Shown: positions 32,018 to 40,872, counted from the stretch's first letter. The stretch is 41,200 nucleotides of DNA from Planctomycetota bacterium (GCA_020847415.1 JADLBZ010000265.1:1-41200); one strand, 5' to 3'. The notes: generated from the letters alone by a model not told the origin. Made by a program: numbers and translations.

Positions 32018-32075
32018 TTCTCTTTTGTGGCGCGCGCAAGCCGCCCGTCACTCACGACCGCGGCGGCAGAAGCGC

Positions 32076-33068
32076 CTACTTGCGGGCCAACAGCCGCGCC
32101 GCCACGGGCGCAAAATAGGTCAGGATCATGTCCGCACCAGCGCGCCGGATGCCCGTCAGGCTCTCCAGGATCGCGGCATCCTCGTTCAGCCACCCGCTGG
32201 CGGCTGCGGCCTTGATCATCAGGTACTCGCCGCTCACCTGGTAGGCAGCCAGAGGCAAGGTGGTGGCGTCGCGCAGCGCGCGGATCACGTCCAGGTAGGC
32301 GCCCGCGGGCTTCACCATCAGCATGTCGGCGCCCTCGGCCTCGTCCAGCGCGGCCTCGCGCAGCGCTTCGCGGCTGTTGGCGGGGTCCATCTGGTAGGTC
32401 TTCTTGTCGCCCGCCTTGGGGGCCGAGTCCAGCGCGCCCCGGAAGGGGCCGTAGAAGGCGCTGGCGTACTTGGCGGTGTAGCTGAGGATGGAGACCGACT
32501 CGTGGCCGGCATCGTCCAGGGCCTCGCGCAAAGCACCCACGCGGCCGTCCATCATGTCGCTGGGGGCCACGATGTCGGCACCGGCCTCGGCCTGCACCAG
32601 TGCCTGCCCGCACAACACCGCCACTGTTTCGTCGTTCAGGATCACGCCGCGGCGCACGATGCCGTCGTGGCCGTCGCTGTTGTATGGATCCAGGGCCACG
32701 TCGGTGATCACCACGGCCTCGGGCATGCGCTTCTTGATGGCGCGGATGGTGCGCGGGATGAGGCCCTCGGGGTTCAGGGCTTCTTCGCCGGTGGGGTTCT
32801 TGGCCCGGTCGGGCACCTTGGGGAACAGCACAAAGGCGCGGATGCCCAGCTTCAGGCCCGCTTCGATCTCGCGCAGCAAGCCCGCCGGGCCGTACCGCTT
32901 GACGCCCGGCAGCGATTCCAGGGCGTGGTCCGCCTTGTCCTCGTGCAGGAACAGCGGGTACACCAGCTGGGCCGCGTCCAGGCGCGTCTCGCGCACCAGG
33001 GCGCGCACACCCTCTGACTTGCGGTTGCGGCGCGGCCGAAGGGGCAGGTCCAGCGGTTGCGGTTCCAT
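32076..33068 (-). CDS. hemB: Porphobilinogen synthase (delta-aminolevulinic acid dehydratase)
   Basis: A 330-residue enzyme joining two aminolevulinates into porphobilinogen in haem synthesis. The two active-site lysines are Lys200 in SYTAKYASAFYGPFR and Lys253 in MVKPAGAYLD. The metal segment reads DVALDPYNSDGHDG (123-136): the three zinc cysteines of the mammalian and E. coli type are replaced, so this is the zinc-independent, Mg/K-type enzyme. The start at 33068 is chosen because AAGGAG lies 7-8 nt upstream; for the ATG at 33074 the same site is only about 1 nt away. Single gene, convergent with the porin, divergent from the exported EF-hand gene. Confidence 0.96.
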   Translation of the reverse strand: MEPQPLDLPLRPRRNRKSEGVRALVRETRLDAAQLVYPLFLHEDKADHALESLPGVKRYGPAGLLREIEAGLKLGIRAFVLFPKVPDRAKNPTGEEALNPEGLIPRTIRAIKKRMPEAVVITDVALDPYNSDGHDGIVRRGVILNDETVAVLCGQALVQAEAGADIVAPSDMMDGRVGALREALDDAGHESVSILSYTAKYASAFYGPFRGALDSAPKAGDKKTYQMDPANSREALREAALDEAEGADMLMVKPAGAYLDVIRALRDATTLPLAAYQVSGEYLMIKAAAASGWLNEDAAILESLTGIRRAGADMILTYFAPVAARLLARK

Positions 33069-33127
33069 GGGCATTCTCCTTCGGGCTCTCTCAGGCGCGC
33101 ATCATGCCGCAAGGTAGACTGAAATCC

Positions 33128-33994
33128 ATGCTGCGCCTGCTGTTCCTGTGCGTGCTGCTTGGCGGGACCCTGGCCGCCCACCCCTTGGACGACCGCGCCT
33201 TCATGACCAGCGAGCTGTCGCTGCTTCCCGGCGGGGGCATGGAGCTGGCCGTTGAGTTCCGCTACAACGACGTGCTGGCCAGCTACACCGAGTTCGGCAA
33301 CGGGCTGGACCGCAACCGCGATGGGTGCGTTACCCGCGGCGAGTGCAACACCCGCCTGCTGGAGGTGGCCGACCTGCTGGCGTTCTCGGTGCAGGTGCGC
33401 GTGGACGGCTCCGTGGTCACATTGGAGGCCGCCATGGAGCGCGCCGAGTTCCGCGACCTCAACGACGCCACAGCCACGCCGGATCAGCCGGGCGGCATGC
33501 CCCTGTCCAGTACGCGCATCTTCTATCGCCTGGTGTTTGCAGGCACGGTGGCGCCTGCGCCGGGCCAAACACGGCAGGGCGAGTACGAGTTCTCGGGCCT
33601 GCAGAGCGTGATCGAGCGGCCCACCGAGCAGATGGCCATCGTGGACGCTCGCAACAGCACGCGCCTGAAGCTGGAAGCCGCCCACGGCACCGGCCCCACG
33701 GGCTTCCCGCTGGCGCGCTTCTCGTGGCAGGACGTCGCCGCACCTGCCGCTGCGCCATCTGGGCCGCCCCAGGTTGCCGCCCCGGCACCGACAACCGCGC
33801 TGCCACCCGCGCCAACAGCCCTGCCACGGCTGGGGGGGCTGCTGTTCGGCCTGGCGCTTGCACTGGCGGGCCTGGGCATGGGGATCGCCGGCCTGCGCGG
33901 CACCAACGGGCGCGCCGGCAGTCTGCTGACTGCCGCGTTGCTGCTGCTGGCCGGCGCCGCCGTGCTGGCCGGCGCGCTGCTGCAACCCGCCTGA
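33128..33994 (+). CDS. Exported EF-hand protein resembling the N-terminal part of HupE/UreJ-type proteins, with two C-terminal membrane helices
   Basis: A 288-residue protein. A signal peptide (about 1-17, ending LAAHPLDD) leads to an exported domain with one EF-hand-like loop, DRNRDGCVTRGE (about 62-73), followed by VADLLAFSVQVRVDG. This pattern recalls the exported N-terminal domain of HupE/UreJ_2-type membrane proteins; the match is by eye and tentative. A Pro/Ala-rich linker (about 205-235) and two membrane helices (about 238-260 and 265-285) finish the protein, in place of the multi-helix transporter part. The ATG at 33128 lacks a good ribosome binding site; an ATG at 33104 is the alternative. 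A TSUP transporter gene follows 43 nt downstream. Confidence 0.6.
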   Translation: MLRLLFLCVLLGGTLAAHPLDDRAFMTSELSLLPGGGMELAVEFRYNDVLASYTEFGNGLDRNRDGCVTRGECNTRLLEVADLLAFSVQVRVDGSVVTLEAAMERAEFRDLNDATATPDQPGGMPLSSTRIFYRLVFAGTVAPAPGQTRQGEYEFSGLQSVIERPTEQMAIVDARNSTRLKLEAAHGTGPTGFPLARFSWQDVAAPAAAPSGPPQVAAPAPTTALPPAPTALPRLGGLLFGLALALAGLGMGIAGLRGTNGRAGSLLTAALLLLAGAAVLAGALLQPA

Positions 33995-34037
33995 TGCGGC
34001 TGGACAACGGCGCGCCGGGGGAGGATGCTCACGGCCC

Positions 34038-34811
34038 GTGAACGAGATTGTCTTGCTGTGCAGCCTTGTGTTTCTGGCACACGCGGTGAAGGGCCTCACC
34101 GGCGGCGGCAGCGCCATCGTCTTCAATGCCTGCTTGCTGGTGTCCCTGATGGCGGGCCTGGCCGGCGCACTGGAGCTTAAGGATGGTCTGTACTTCCTGG
34201 CCGGGGCCGACCTGGTGGTGACTCTGGCCATGGCGGTGCTGCTGTGGCGCGAGCTGAAATTCGAGAAGCTGACCGTGCTCTACCTGGCGGGCTTTTTGCC
34301 CGTGCAGGCCCTTTTCACCCTGGTGCTGCCCAAGCTGGAACTGGAGTGGCTGACCCTGCTGCTGGCGCTGGCCGTCACGGGCGCCGGCCTGTGGCTGGCC
34401 CTGCGCGACGAGAAGCCCCCCGCGCCCAGGGGCGCCATGCTGAAGCTGGCGCTGCCGCTGGGTGCCGTGGCGGGGACGATCGGCGGGCTGTTCGGCATGG
34501 CTGGGCCCGTGACCTTCCTGCTGTTCACCATGGCGGATTCAGACCCCGGTGTGATCCGCCGCCGGGTAGTGTTTTTTACCATTGCGGCCAACACCAGCCG
34601 CACGGCAGTGCTGGCCTCAGAGGGCGTCTTCACCACGACTCGGCTCACCTGGGTGGCGTGGGCATTGCCGTTTATGCTGACGGGCATGGCGCTGGGTATG
34701 TGGCTGCACCGGCGGGTTAAACCGCGGCCCTTCCGGGTCACGCTGGGTGTGCTGGTGGCGCTGGCGGGTCTGGCCGCGCTGGCGCATTTCGTGGTCAAAC
34801 ACTGGCTCTGA
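34038..34811 (+). CDS. TSUP family permease (TauE/SafE, sulfite exporter-like)
   Basis: A 257-residue integral membrane protein with about eight hydrophobic helices. The repeated family motifs are visible: HAVKGLTGGGSAIVFNA near the N-terminus and GTIGGLFGMAGPVTFLLF in the second half. TSUP proteins move small organosulfur or sulfite-like anions; the substrate here is unknown. The start is a GTG at 34038 with GGAGG about 12 nt upstream, somewhat far. It follows the exported EF-hand protein on the same strand and may form an export unit with it. Converges on the uracil-DNA-glycosylase-like gene. Confidence 0.87.
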   Translation: MNEIVLLCSLVFLAHAVKGLTGGGSAIVFNACLLVSLMAGLAGALELKDGLYFLAGADLVVTLAMAVLLWRELKFEKLTVLYLAGFLPVQALFTLVLPKLELEWLTLLLALAVTGAGLWLALRDEKPPAPRGAMLKLALPLGAVAGTIGGLFGMAGPVTFLLFTMADSDPGVIRRRVVFFTIAANTSRTAVLASEGVFTTTRLTWVAWALPFMLTGMALGMWLHRRVKPRPFRVTLGVLVALAGLAALAHFVVKHWL

Positions 34812-34910
34812 TCAGGTCCTCGCGCGAACCTTCCGCTGCATGTGGCGCGGAGAGCAGCGCACAGCTGCGGCCTTCGACTGCACGGCCCACCCGCTGCCAA
34901 CGCCGCACGT

Positions 34911-35594
34911 CTACTCGTCGTCGCCGGCAAGTCCCAGCAGCTCGGCGGCCTGGCGCCGGAACTCGGCGGCACCGCCGTGGGCGGGGTGCCGCAAGTGGGC
35001 GACCACTTCCACCGGCTTGCCCTGCACACGCAGGCGCCCCAGCGCCTCCGCCGCCACGTTGCCTACCGCCGCCACCTTGGTGTTCGGGTACAGCCGCTCA
35101 AAGAAATACGCCAGCACCTCCAGCCCGGCTGTCACCGTGGCGGAGTCGGGCTCGGCGTTGGAAAGCGGCTGTGCGGGCTGGTGGGGGTGCCAGGGGACGA
35201 CATTGAAGCAGGCGACGTTGGCACCCGCTCCCAGGGTCTCCATGACCACGCCGGCGGTGGCCTCGCGCCAGGGCTGGGGCCGGCGGGCGGTGCGGTCGTA
35301 GCACGAGCCCGGAAAGCACAGGCGGTGCTCGTCGCTGAAGGGAACGCCGGTGAAGCGCGCGCCGCGGTAGCCGGGGGCAAGCCCCACCAGCACGAAGGCG
35401 GGCTCGCGCAGGGCCTTCAAGTAGCGGCGCAGGTTCTCGCGGCGGCGGGCAGCCCCGCCGCGCAAGTCCAGGGCGGGGTCATCATCGCGGTAGAGGTTGA
35501 AGACGTGCGGGGGCAGCTCGGCCCGGCGCAGGCGATTAAGCAGCTTCTCGATGGCTTCTTCAAAGGGCTTCTGGGGAACGGGCTGGGCGTCCAT
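34911..35594 (-). CDS. Uracil-DNA glycosylase superfamily protein
   Basis: A 227-residue protein. The motif VGLAPGYRGARFTGVPFSDEH (split here as GLAPGYRGARFTGVPF, 71-86) corresponds to the GxxPG catalytic-water motif A. FNVVPWHPH (130-138) is the uracil-pocket region, and HLRHPAHGG (200-208) is the HPS-like motif B. These fit the UDG superfamily, nearer to family 4/5-type than to Ung; no iron-sulfur cysteine cluster is evident. It would remove uracil or related damaged bases from DNA. The ATG at 35594 has no good ribosome binding site and lies 12 nt after scpB, so translation may be coupled. Last gene of the parvulin-scpB unit. Confidence 0.75.
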   Translation of the reverse strand: MDAQPVPQKPFEEAIEKLLNRLRRAELPPHVFNLYRDDDPALDLRGGAARRRENLRRYLKALREPAFVLVGLAPGYRGARFTGVPFSDEHRLCFPGSCYDRTARRPQPWREATAGVVMETLGAGANVACFNVVPWHPHQPAQPLSNAEPDSATVTAGLEVLAYFFERLYPNTKVAAVGNVAAEALGRLRVQGKPVEVVAHLRHPAHGGAAEFRRQAAELLGLAGDDE

Positions 35595-35606
35595 GGCGGG
35601 GGCGAA

Positions 35607-36269
35607 TTACTCCTCTTCGGCGGCAAACGGGGCAGGCGGGTTTCGCAGGGGCGCAGTCTCGACCTCGGCACCCTCGACGGCGCCGGCCGCCAGGTCCGCC
35701 TCACGGGGCAGCTCCGAGACCGACTTCAGGCCGAACACTCGCAGGAACTCGGCGGTGGTGCCGTAGCGCGCCGGGGCGCCGGGCTTGGCGCTGTCGCGGT
35801 CGGCCACCTTGACCAGCCCGCGGTCCAGCAGGGCGCGCACCAGGTGGTCGCAGCCCGCGCCGCGAATGCTCTCCAGCTCGGTGCGGCTGAGGGGCTGCTT
35901 GTAGGCGATAATGGCCAGGGCCTCCAGGGTGGCGGGCGAGAGCTTCTGGGCCTCGCGCTGGCGCACCAGCTGGGCCAGCAGGGCGTCATGCTCGGGCCGG
36001 GTGGTGAGCTGGTAGCCCTGGGCCAGGTTCTGCAGAGTGAAGGCTGAGCCCAGGTCGTCGTAGCGCTTCTGCAACAGCTCCAGCGCCTGCTTTACAGGGA
36101 TCACCGATTGCAGGCCCACCAGTTCGGCAAGGCGCCGGGCGGCCACCGGCTTGGAGTGCACAAACAGCAGAGCTTCAAGACGCGCCGCCAGGGCGTCCTG
36201 GGGCAGGGCGTCGGCCTCCGGGGCTGGGGCGGTCTCGTCGGTGGGCGGCTCAGGTTGCGGGTCGGGCAT
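35607..36269 (-). CDS. scpB: Segregation and condensation protein B
   Basis: A 220-residue protein, the winged-helix partner in the SMC-ScpA-ScpB condensin. After a Pro/Glu/Ala-rich N-terminus (about 1-25), family segments follow: LEALLFVHSKPVAARRLAEL, the YQLTTRPEH strand, LSPATLEALAIIAYKQPLSRTELESIRG, and GRL-type wing RYGTTAEFLRVFGL. The C-terminal tail is acidic and Pro-rich. The start at 36269 has AGGA at 6 nt; the longer frame to 36308 would overlap the upstream parvulin gene. It follows the parvulin pair by 20 nt on the same strand. scpA and smc are not in this window. Confidence 0.94.
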   Translation of the reverse strand: MPDPQPEPPTDETAPAPEADALPQDALAARLEALLFVHSKPVAARRLAELVGLQSVIPVKQALELLQKRYDDLGSAFTLQNLAQGYQLTTRPEHDALLAQLVRQREAQKLSPATLEALAIIAYKQPLSRTELESIRGAGCDHLVRALLDRGLVKVADRDSAKPGAPARYGTTAEFLRVFGLKSVSELPREADLAAGAVEGAEVETAPLRNPPAPFAAEEE

Positions 36270-36289
36270 AGCGGGTCCTGTGGGTCCGG

Positions 36290-37282
36290 TTACTCGTTGG
36301 CGGCGCAATCCAGGCCGGGCAGACGGCGTTCGCAGGCGTAGCGTTTGGAGGCCACCACGGAGCTGCGCCAGGCGTCAAAGCGCACTTCGTCCACGTTGGC
36401 GCCGGCCAGGCACTCTTCGCGCAGGTCGGCAAAGGCGGCTTCGTTGGCCAGCACGCTGCTGGCGCGCTTCACGAAGTAGAACTGGCCATACTCCACCTCG
36501 ATGGCGCCCGAGCATTCGCCCTCGGCCAGTTTCCAGAAGGCTTCGTCCACCTTGGCGTGCAGACGGCCGTCGGCGGGATACACCACGCCCACACGGCCGG
36601 ACGCCTGTTGCGCGTGGGTGTCAATGCTGTACTTGCGGGCCAGCGCCCCGAAGTCCTCGCCCTTGGCCAGGCGCTCGCGCACGGCTTCCATGTCGCTGCG
36701 ACTGCGCACCAGGATGGTGAACGCGTCGGCGTGGACCGTGGCGCGCTCCCAATAGCCCACCACCAGGCGCTTCAGCAGGGTGCGCTCGGCCTGCTCGCGG
36801 AGCAGGGCATTAAACTCGGCCTCCGTCAGGTCCAGGCGTTCTTTCAGGAAGTCCGGCCAGGCGGCGGTTTTCTCGGGGGCGCCGCGGCGGCGCTGCTCCT
36901 CTACCAGTTGCTTGTTGTACTGGTCAAAGGCCTCGCGATAGACCTTCTGCATGGACTCGACTTCGGCCTGCAGCTCGCGGGACTTCGCCTTGGCTTCCAG
37001 GCGCTCGGCCTCCTGCACCAGCAGCCGGTCCGCCACCAGCGAGTCCAGCACCGCCGTGGTGCGGCGGTGGGCGGGCGGTACCTGGCGCTCGGTGTCCACC
37101 AGGCGCTCAATGAAGTCCTCCGCGGTGATGATGCTGGAGCCCACGCGGGCGACCTCGTTCTTCTTCAGGGTGCAGGGTGCTTCAGCGGGGGCCTGCTGGG
37201 CGCCCATGGTGTAGCCGGCCAGGCCGACACCGCCCAGCAGCAGCAGGGCGCAGGCGGCGCGCGCAACGGGGGGTATTCTCAT
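36290..37282 (-). CDS. Periplasmic parvulin-like (SurA/PrsA-type) protein, second of a tandem pair
   Basis: A 330-residue exported protein. The signal peptide (about 1-28) precedes the line VARVGSSIITAEDFIERLVD, the start of a SurA/PrsA-like helical chaperone domain, and long charged helices. A parvulin-like region runs from about 185 to 285 (RERLAKGEDFGALARKYSID; GRVGVVYPADGRL; EYGQFYFVKR). The parvulin entry motif, ASHILV in the neighbour, reads DAFTILV here, so PPIase activity may be lost. It ends RRLPGLDCAANE, nearly the same as its neighbour's RRLPGYDCKANE. AAGGA lies 8 nt before the ATG, and the gene starts 3 nt after the neighbour's stop. Likely an outer-membrane or secretion chaperone. 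Confidence 0.82.
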   Translation of the reverse strand: MRIPPVARAACALLLLGGVGLAGYTMGAQQAPAEAPCTLKKNEVARVGSSIITAEDFIERLVDTERQVPPAHRRTTAVLDSLVADRLLVQEAERLEAKAKSRELQAEVESMQKVYREAFDQYNKQLVEEQRRRGAPEKTAAWPDFLKERLDLTEAEFNALLREQAERTLLKRLVVGYWERATVHADAFTILVRSRSDMEAVRERLAKGEDFGALARKYSIDTHAQQASGRVGVVYPADGRLHAKVDEAFWKLAEGECSGAIEVEYGQFYFVKRASSVLANEAAFADLREECLAGANVDEVRFDAWRSSVVASKRYACERRLPGLDCAANE

Positions 37283-37285
37283 GGC

Positions 37286-38269
37286 TCAGTCCTTTTTCGG
37301 CGGCAGTTCGTTGGCCTTGCAGTCATAGCCGGGCAGGCGGCGTTCCACTTCGTATTTCTGCGTGTTAAAGACCCACCTCACCCAGCGGTTGAAGCGTTCG
37401 TCCTCGACGTCCGGGCGCTTGAGCAGCTCGGGGCGCAGCTCGGCGAACTTCTTGGCTGAGCCGGCAAAGGTCCGGCTGCGCCGGAACAGGTGCCACCCGA
37501 ACTGCGTCTTGACCGGCGCGCAGAACTCGCCGTCGGAGAGCTTCCACAGCGCGTCGGCCGCCTCCTGCACCAGTGCACCGTCGTTGCGATAGATGCGCGG
37601 CAACCGGCCCTGGGTTACGCCCGCGGCAGGGTCCGTGCTGTGCTGCACCGCCAGCTCCTCAAACTTCGCGGCCTGCTCTGCCTTGGGTGTGGCGGACAGG
37701 CGCTTGTGCAGCTCTTCTGCCGTGGACTGCTTGGCCACCAGGATGTGCGATGCTTCCAGGCTCTCGGTGGTTTCCTCGAACCAGGTCACCAGCAGCCGCT
37801 TGAGCAGGATCACCCGCGAGCGGTCGCGAACGTAGTTCTCGAAGCCTTCCTTGGTCAGGCCCTGCTGCTGCAGCCATTGCTCGTAGGTGATGGTGCCCAG
37901 GGTCTTCTGCTTGACCTCGGCCTTTACGCGCTCAATCTGCTGGGTAGCGGCGTCGGTCACTTCCTGGGTGGTCACGTTGGCCTGCAGGCGCTCGGCCTCC
38001 AGCTCCAGCACAGCCACGTCGCGCAGGTAGTTCAGGCTGGGCGCCAGGATGCGCTGGTCCTGGGGCAGTGCGGACTCGTTGTCCCAGATGCGGGCCACCA
38101 GGTCTTCGGCGGTGACGACGCGCGAGCCCACGCGGAGCACCTGGCCCACCTGCAAGGTCTGCTTGGGCGCGGGCGGAGTGTTCTGGGCGCCGGCGCCATA
38201 ACCGGCGGCCAACGCGCCTCCCAGCGCGGCGACAAGGCAAATACCGCGCCACCAATGGCGGCTGTTCAT
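37286..38269 (-). CDS. Periplasmic parvulin-type peptidyl-prolyl isomerase, first of a tandem pair
   Basis: A 327-residue exported protein with a signal peptide (about 1-28, ending GAGAQN). A SurA/PrsA-like N-terminal helical part (VLRVGSRVVTAEDLVARIWD onward) is followed by a parvulin domain (about 170-275). That domain has the classical motifs SLEASHILVAK, FEELAVQHSTDPAAGVTQGRLPRI and KTQFGWHLFRR, so isomerase activity is plausible. The C-terminus RRLPGYDCKANELPPKKD carries a cysteine motif shared with the following paralogue. GGAG lies 6 nt before the ATG. It opens a minus-strand unit, parvulin-parvulin-scpB-UDG-like, and is divergent from a membrane-anchored kinase. Expected to fold exported or outer-membrane proteins such as the porin. 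Confidence 0.88.
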   Translation of the reverse strand: MNSRHWWRGICLVAALGGALAAGYGAGAQNTPPAPKQTLQVGQVLRVGSRVVTAEDLVARIWDNESALPQDQRILAPSLNYLRDVAVLELEAERLQANVTTQEVTDAATQQIERVKAEVKQKTLGTITYEQWLQQQGLTKEGFENYVRDRSRVILLKRLLVTWFEETTESLEASHILVAKQSTAEELHKRLSATPKAEQAAKFEELAVQHSTDPAAGVTQGRLPRIYRNDGALVQEAADALWKLSDGEFCAPVKTQFGWHLFRRSRTFAGSAKKFAELRPELLKRPDVEDERFNRWVRWVFNTQKYEVERRLPGYDCKANELPPKKD

Positions 38270-38430
38270 GCGATTCTCCGGGGTAAGTCCGGGGCCCCCA
38301 GCATGGTAGATCAGCGCAAGTGGCTTGCAATGCGTGCGGCGTGCGGCTTTCGCTGTGAGGCGGGCGGGGGTAGATTGGAGCCGGCGGGTGACAGTTGCGC
38401 AATGGAACGGCCAAAGGGCCGTCCGTTGTC

Positions 38431-40497
38431 ATGTCGGACTCCGCCGCCCCGGAGCCCGCCGTGTCGCCCGAGTCGGAAACCGTACCAGCAGGCACACCCA
38501 GCTCCGGTTCCAGCCAGGTGCCCGAGTTGCGGCCGGACACCAGCGAGGCGGGGCAGTCGGCCCCGGCCCTGCACCCACTGGAAGCAAACTCGACGCCCAA
38601 GCTGGCCCCGGTGCCGTCCGAGTCCGGCGATTCAGGCGACTCGACCCTGCTGCATCCCGACGACACTTCGCGCAGTGAGACCGGCACCAACGGATACACC
38701 GGCGGCACGTCGCAGGGAACCGCATATCCCGGCCAGGCACCGAATGTGCGCGCGCCCGGCTGGGATGCCTCCGGCAGCCGCACGGCGGGCGAGGTGGCGG
38801 CGCGGGACTCCGCGCGCCACCGGCCCCAGAGCGCTCCTGAGTTGCAGCCGGCATCGGTGCCGAGCCTGGCTTCGCTGCCCATGCAGAAGCCGCGACCTGC
38901 CGGCGCCGATCAGCCGGAAGTGCACGTGATCGCCGAGGTCGAGGCGACAGGCGTCGAAGTGGCCCTGCCCGAACCCGCGCCGGCACTGTCGTCCAAGCCG
39001 CCCGGCCACGGCCAGACGCGCGCCATCCGCTCGGAGTTTGCGGCTGTGGACGAAGCCGCCCGCGAACTGGCCCGGGCCGCCCTGGCAGCCGAAATCGAGA
39101 AGGAAGACCAGAAGGCCCTGAAGGGCTACAAGCCCGACGAGGGCGAGGTGCCGCCTTCGCCGGAGGTGGCCAAGCGCTTTGACGTCATCCTGCAACTGGG
39201 CAAGGGCGGCATGGGCGTGGTTTATCTCTGCCGCGACCCCCGTCGCAGCGGCAAGGTGGTGGCGGTCAAGGACATCCGTTCCGAGATCAAGCCGGGCATG
39301 AAGGTCGAGCAACGCGTCGAACACGAGGCCAACCTGCTGATGCAGCTTGACCACCCCGGCATCGTGAAGGTGTACGACTTCCTCAAGTTCCCGCGCGGCT
39401 CGGCCATCGTCATGGAGTTCATTGACGGTCTGCCCCTGGACCACGAGATTGGCGCCGGCCGCCGGGTGACTTGGGACTTCGGCGTGCGCGTGCTGCGCGA
39501 CATCGGCAAAGCCCTGAACTACGCCCACCAGCAGGGCGTCATCCACCGTGACCTGAAGCCCGACAACATCCTGTATTCCGAGCGCCACAACGTGATGAAG
39601 CTGGTGGACTTCGGCCTGGCCCGCATCTTTGACGAGCAGCAGGACGTGCACCTGACCCGGACCGGCATGGTGGTGGGCACGCCCCACTACATGAGCCCCG
39701 AGCAGGTCTCCGGCAAGGCGCTGGACCAGCGCAGCGACGTGTACAGCTTCGGCGCCACCCTCTACTACCTGCTTACCGGCCAGCGCCACGTTGAGGGCAC
39801 CAACGTGATGGAGATCCTGGAACAGCAGCGCAGCAAGCCCATCCTGCCGCCCAGCCACCTGGTGCGCGATGTGCCCTCGTGGCTGTCCTACATCATCGGC
39901 AAGATGATGGAGATCAGCCCCGACGACCGCTACCCGACCATGGGCGAGGTGCTCGCGGACCTTGACCGCGCCCAGGACGACCCTGAGGGCTTCCTGGCTG
40001 CCCAGCCGCGCGGCACGGTGAAGCGCTATGCGGGCCAGCCCCTCGCGGCCTACGCCACCGAGCCTGCGGGCGAAGAGGTCTACGACCTTACGCCCGAGCC
40101 CGAGGAGGGCCTGCCTTCGAACCAGGCGGAATCGCTGGGCGACCCAGCCACGCGGCGCCACACGCGGCAGAAACGCACCACGCGGCGCACCACGGCATCG
40201 GCGCAGCAATCGGCACAGGCAGAAGGCTCGCCGCCGGTGCCCGACGCGGCCTCGGACCAGACGGCCAAGCTGCCCCCGGACCCCGAACAGCCTGTGCCCG
40301 CCGCCGACGTGGCACAGATCTCGGCACTGCTGAAGGAAATCAGCGGGCGGCTGGAGCGCGCTGAACAGCGACTGGTGAGCCCCGGCATGCAGGTGGTGGT
40401 GGTGATGCTGAGCGTGCTGGCGGTGGCGCTTCTGCTGGTGGGTGGGCTGCTGTGGGCCGACCGCGAGGGGCTGCTGGCCAGTCTGCTGGGCCGGTAG
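38431..40497 (+). CDS. Membrane-anchored Ser/Thr protein kinase with long disordered N-terminus
   Basis: A 688-residue kinase. Residues 1-235 are Pro/Ser/Glu-rich and probably disordered. The kinase domain spans about 248-515: GKGGMGVVY Gly-rich loop, Lys280 in VAVKDI, HRDLKPDN catalytic loop (372-379, Asp374), DFGLAR (393-398) and MSPEQ, all intact. A Pro/Glu and Arg-rich linker (about 530-620) and a coiled-coil-like stretch (ISALLKEISGRLERAEQRL) lead to a single membrane helix (about 653-676) and a short basic end. Tail-anchored with the kinase in the cytoplasm. The ATG at 38431 is the first with a reasonable context (MSDSAAPEP), but no strong ribosome binding site is seen; a TTG at 38395 is possible. 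Divergent from the parvulin pair. Confidence 0.88.
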   Translation: MSDSAAPEPAVSPESETVPAGTPSSGSSQVPELRPDTSEAGQSAPALHPLEANSTPKLAPVPSESGDSGDSTLLHPDDTSRSETGTNGYTGGTSQGTAYPGQAPNVRAPGWDASGSRTAGEVAARDSARHRPQSAPELQPASVPSLASLPMQKPRPAGADQPEVHVIAEVEATGVEVALPEPAPALSSKPPGHGQTRAIRSEFAAVDEAARELARAALAAEIEKEDQKALKGYKPDEGEVPPSPEVAKRFDVILQLGKGGMGVVYLCRDPRRSGKVVAVKDIRSEIKPGMKVEQRVEHEANLLMQLDHPGIVKVYDFLKFPRGSAIVMEFIDGLPLDHEIGAGRRVTWDFGVRVLRDIGKALNYAHQQGVIHRDLKPDNILYSERHNVMKLVDFGLARIFDEQQDVHLTRTGMVVGTPHYMSPEQVSGKALDQRSDVYSFGATLYYLLTGQRHVEGTNVMEILEQQRSKPILPPSHLVRDVPSWLSYIIGKMMEISPDDRYPTMGEVLADLDRAQDDPEGFLAAQPRGTVKRYAGQPLAAYATEPAGEEVYDLTPEPEEGLPSNQAESLGDPATRRHTRQKRTTRRTTASAQQSAQAEGSPPVPDAASDQTAKLPPDPEQPVPAADVAQISALLKEISGRLERAEQRLVSPGMQVVVVMLSVLAVALLLVGGLLWADREGLLASLLGR

Positions 40498-40503
40498 CGC
40501 GGC

Positions 40504-40872
40504 TCAGGGTTCCTCGAAGGGGGCAATGCCTGCCTTGGCGCAGGCCGCGCGCGTGGTTGCGCTCTGGCGCTCGAGTTCGGCTTTGTCGCCTGGTTCGCGC
40601 AAGATCGCCGCGCCGGTTGCGGTGTCTGGCGCGAGGGCCCGGCGCGCATGCCAGGCCGGCTCCTCAGCTACGGCATCCGTGGGATGCGGCTGCATCTTGG
40701 GCGGGTCAATGGCGTCCAGGGGCGGGGGCTCGGGCGCCCTGCCGCCAAACACGTCTTCGATCAGATAGAACGCCAGTTCGTGCAGCCGCGCCCGGTCGCT
40801 GGGCATCTGCACCTGGTAGGCGGCGTCGCGCAGCAGGGCGTGACGGAAGAGATAGGCCAGTTCGGCGTGCAC
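40504..40872 (-). pseudogene. Relic of a kinase-associated AAA/cyclase-type ATPase domain (122 residues)
   Basis: The frame begins LAYLFRHALLRDAAYQ then MPSDRARLHELAFYLIED, which matches by eye the helical part behind the AAA module of large Ser/Thr-kinase- or cyclase-linked ATPases (FRHALL..aaY......R..lH). In those proteins it lies in the middle of more than 1000 residues. Here it is cut upstream by a TAA 9 nt before the only possible start, a GTG at 40872 without a ribosome binding site; no continuation is seen in the other frames. It ends 7 nt from the membrane-anchored kinase stop, on the opposite strand. Probably a degraded remnant; a short stand-alone protein is the alternative. Confidence 0.5.

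Noticed and set aside
38632-40209. 525-codon minus frame opposite the membrane-anchored kinase
   Set aside because: The plus strand carries all kinase motifs in order; the minus frame has none.
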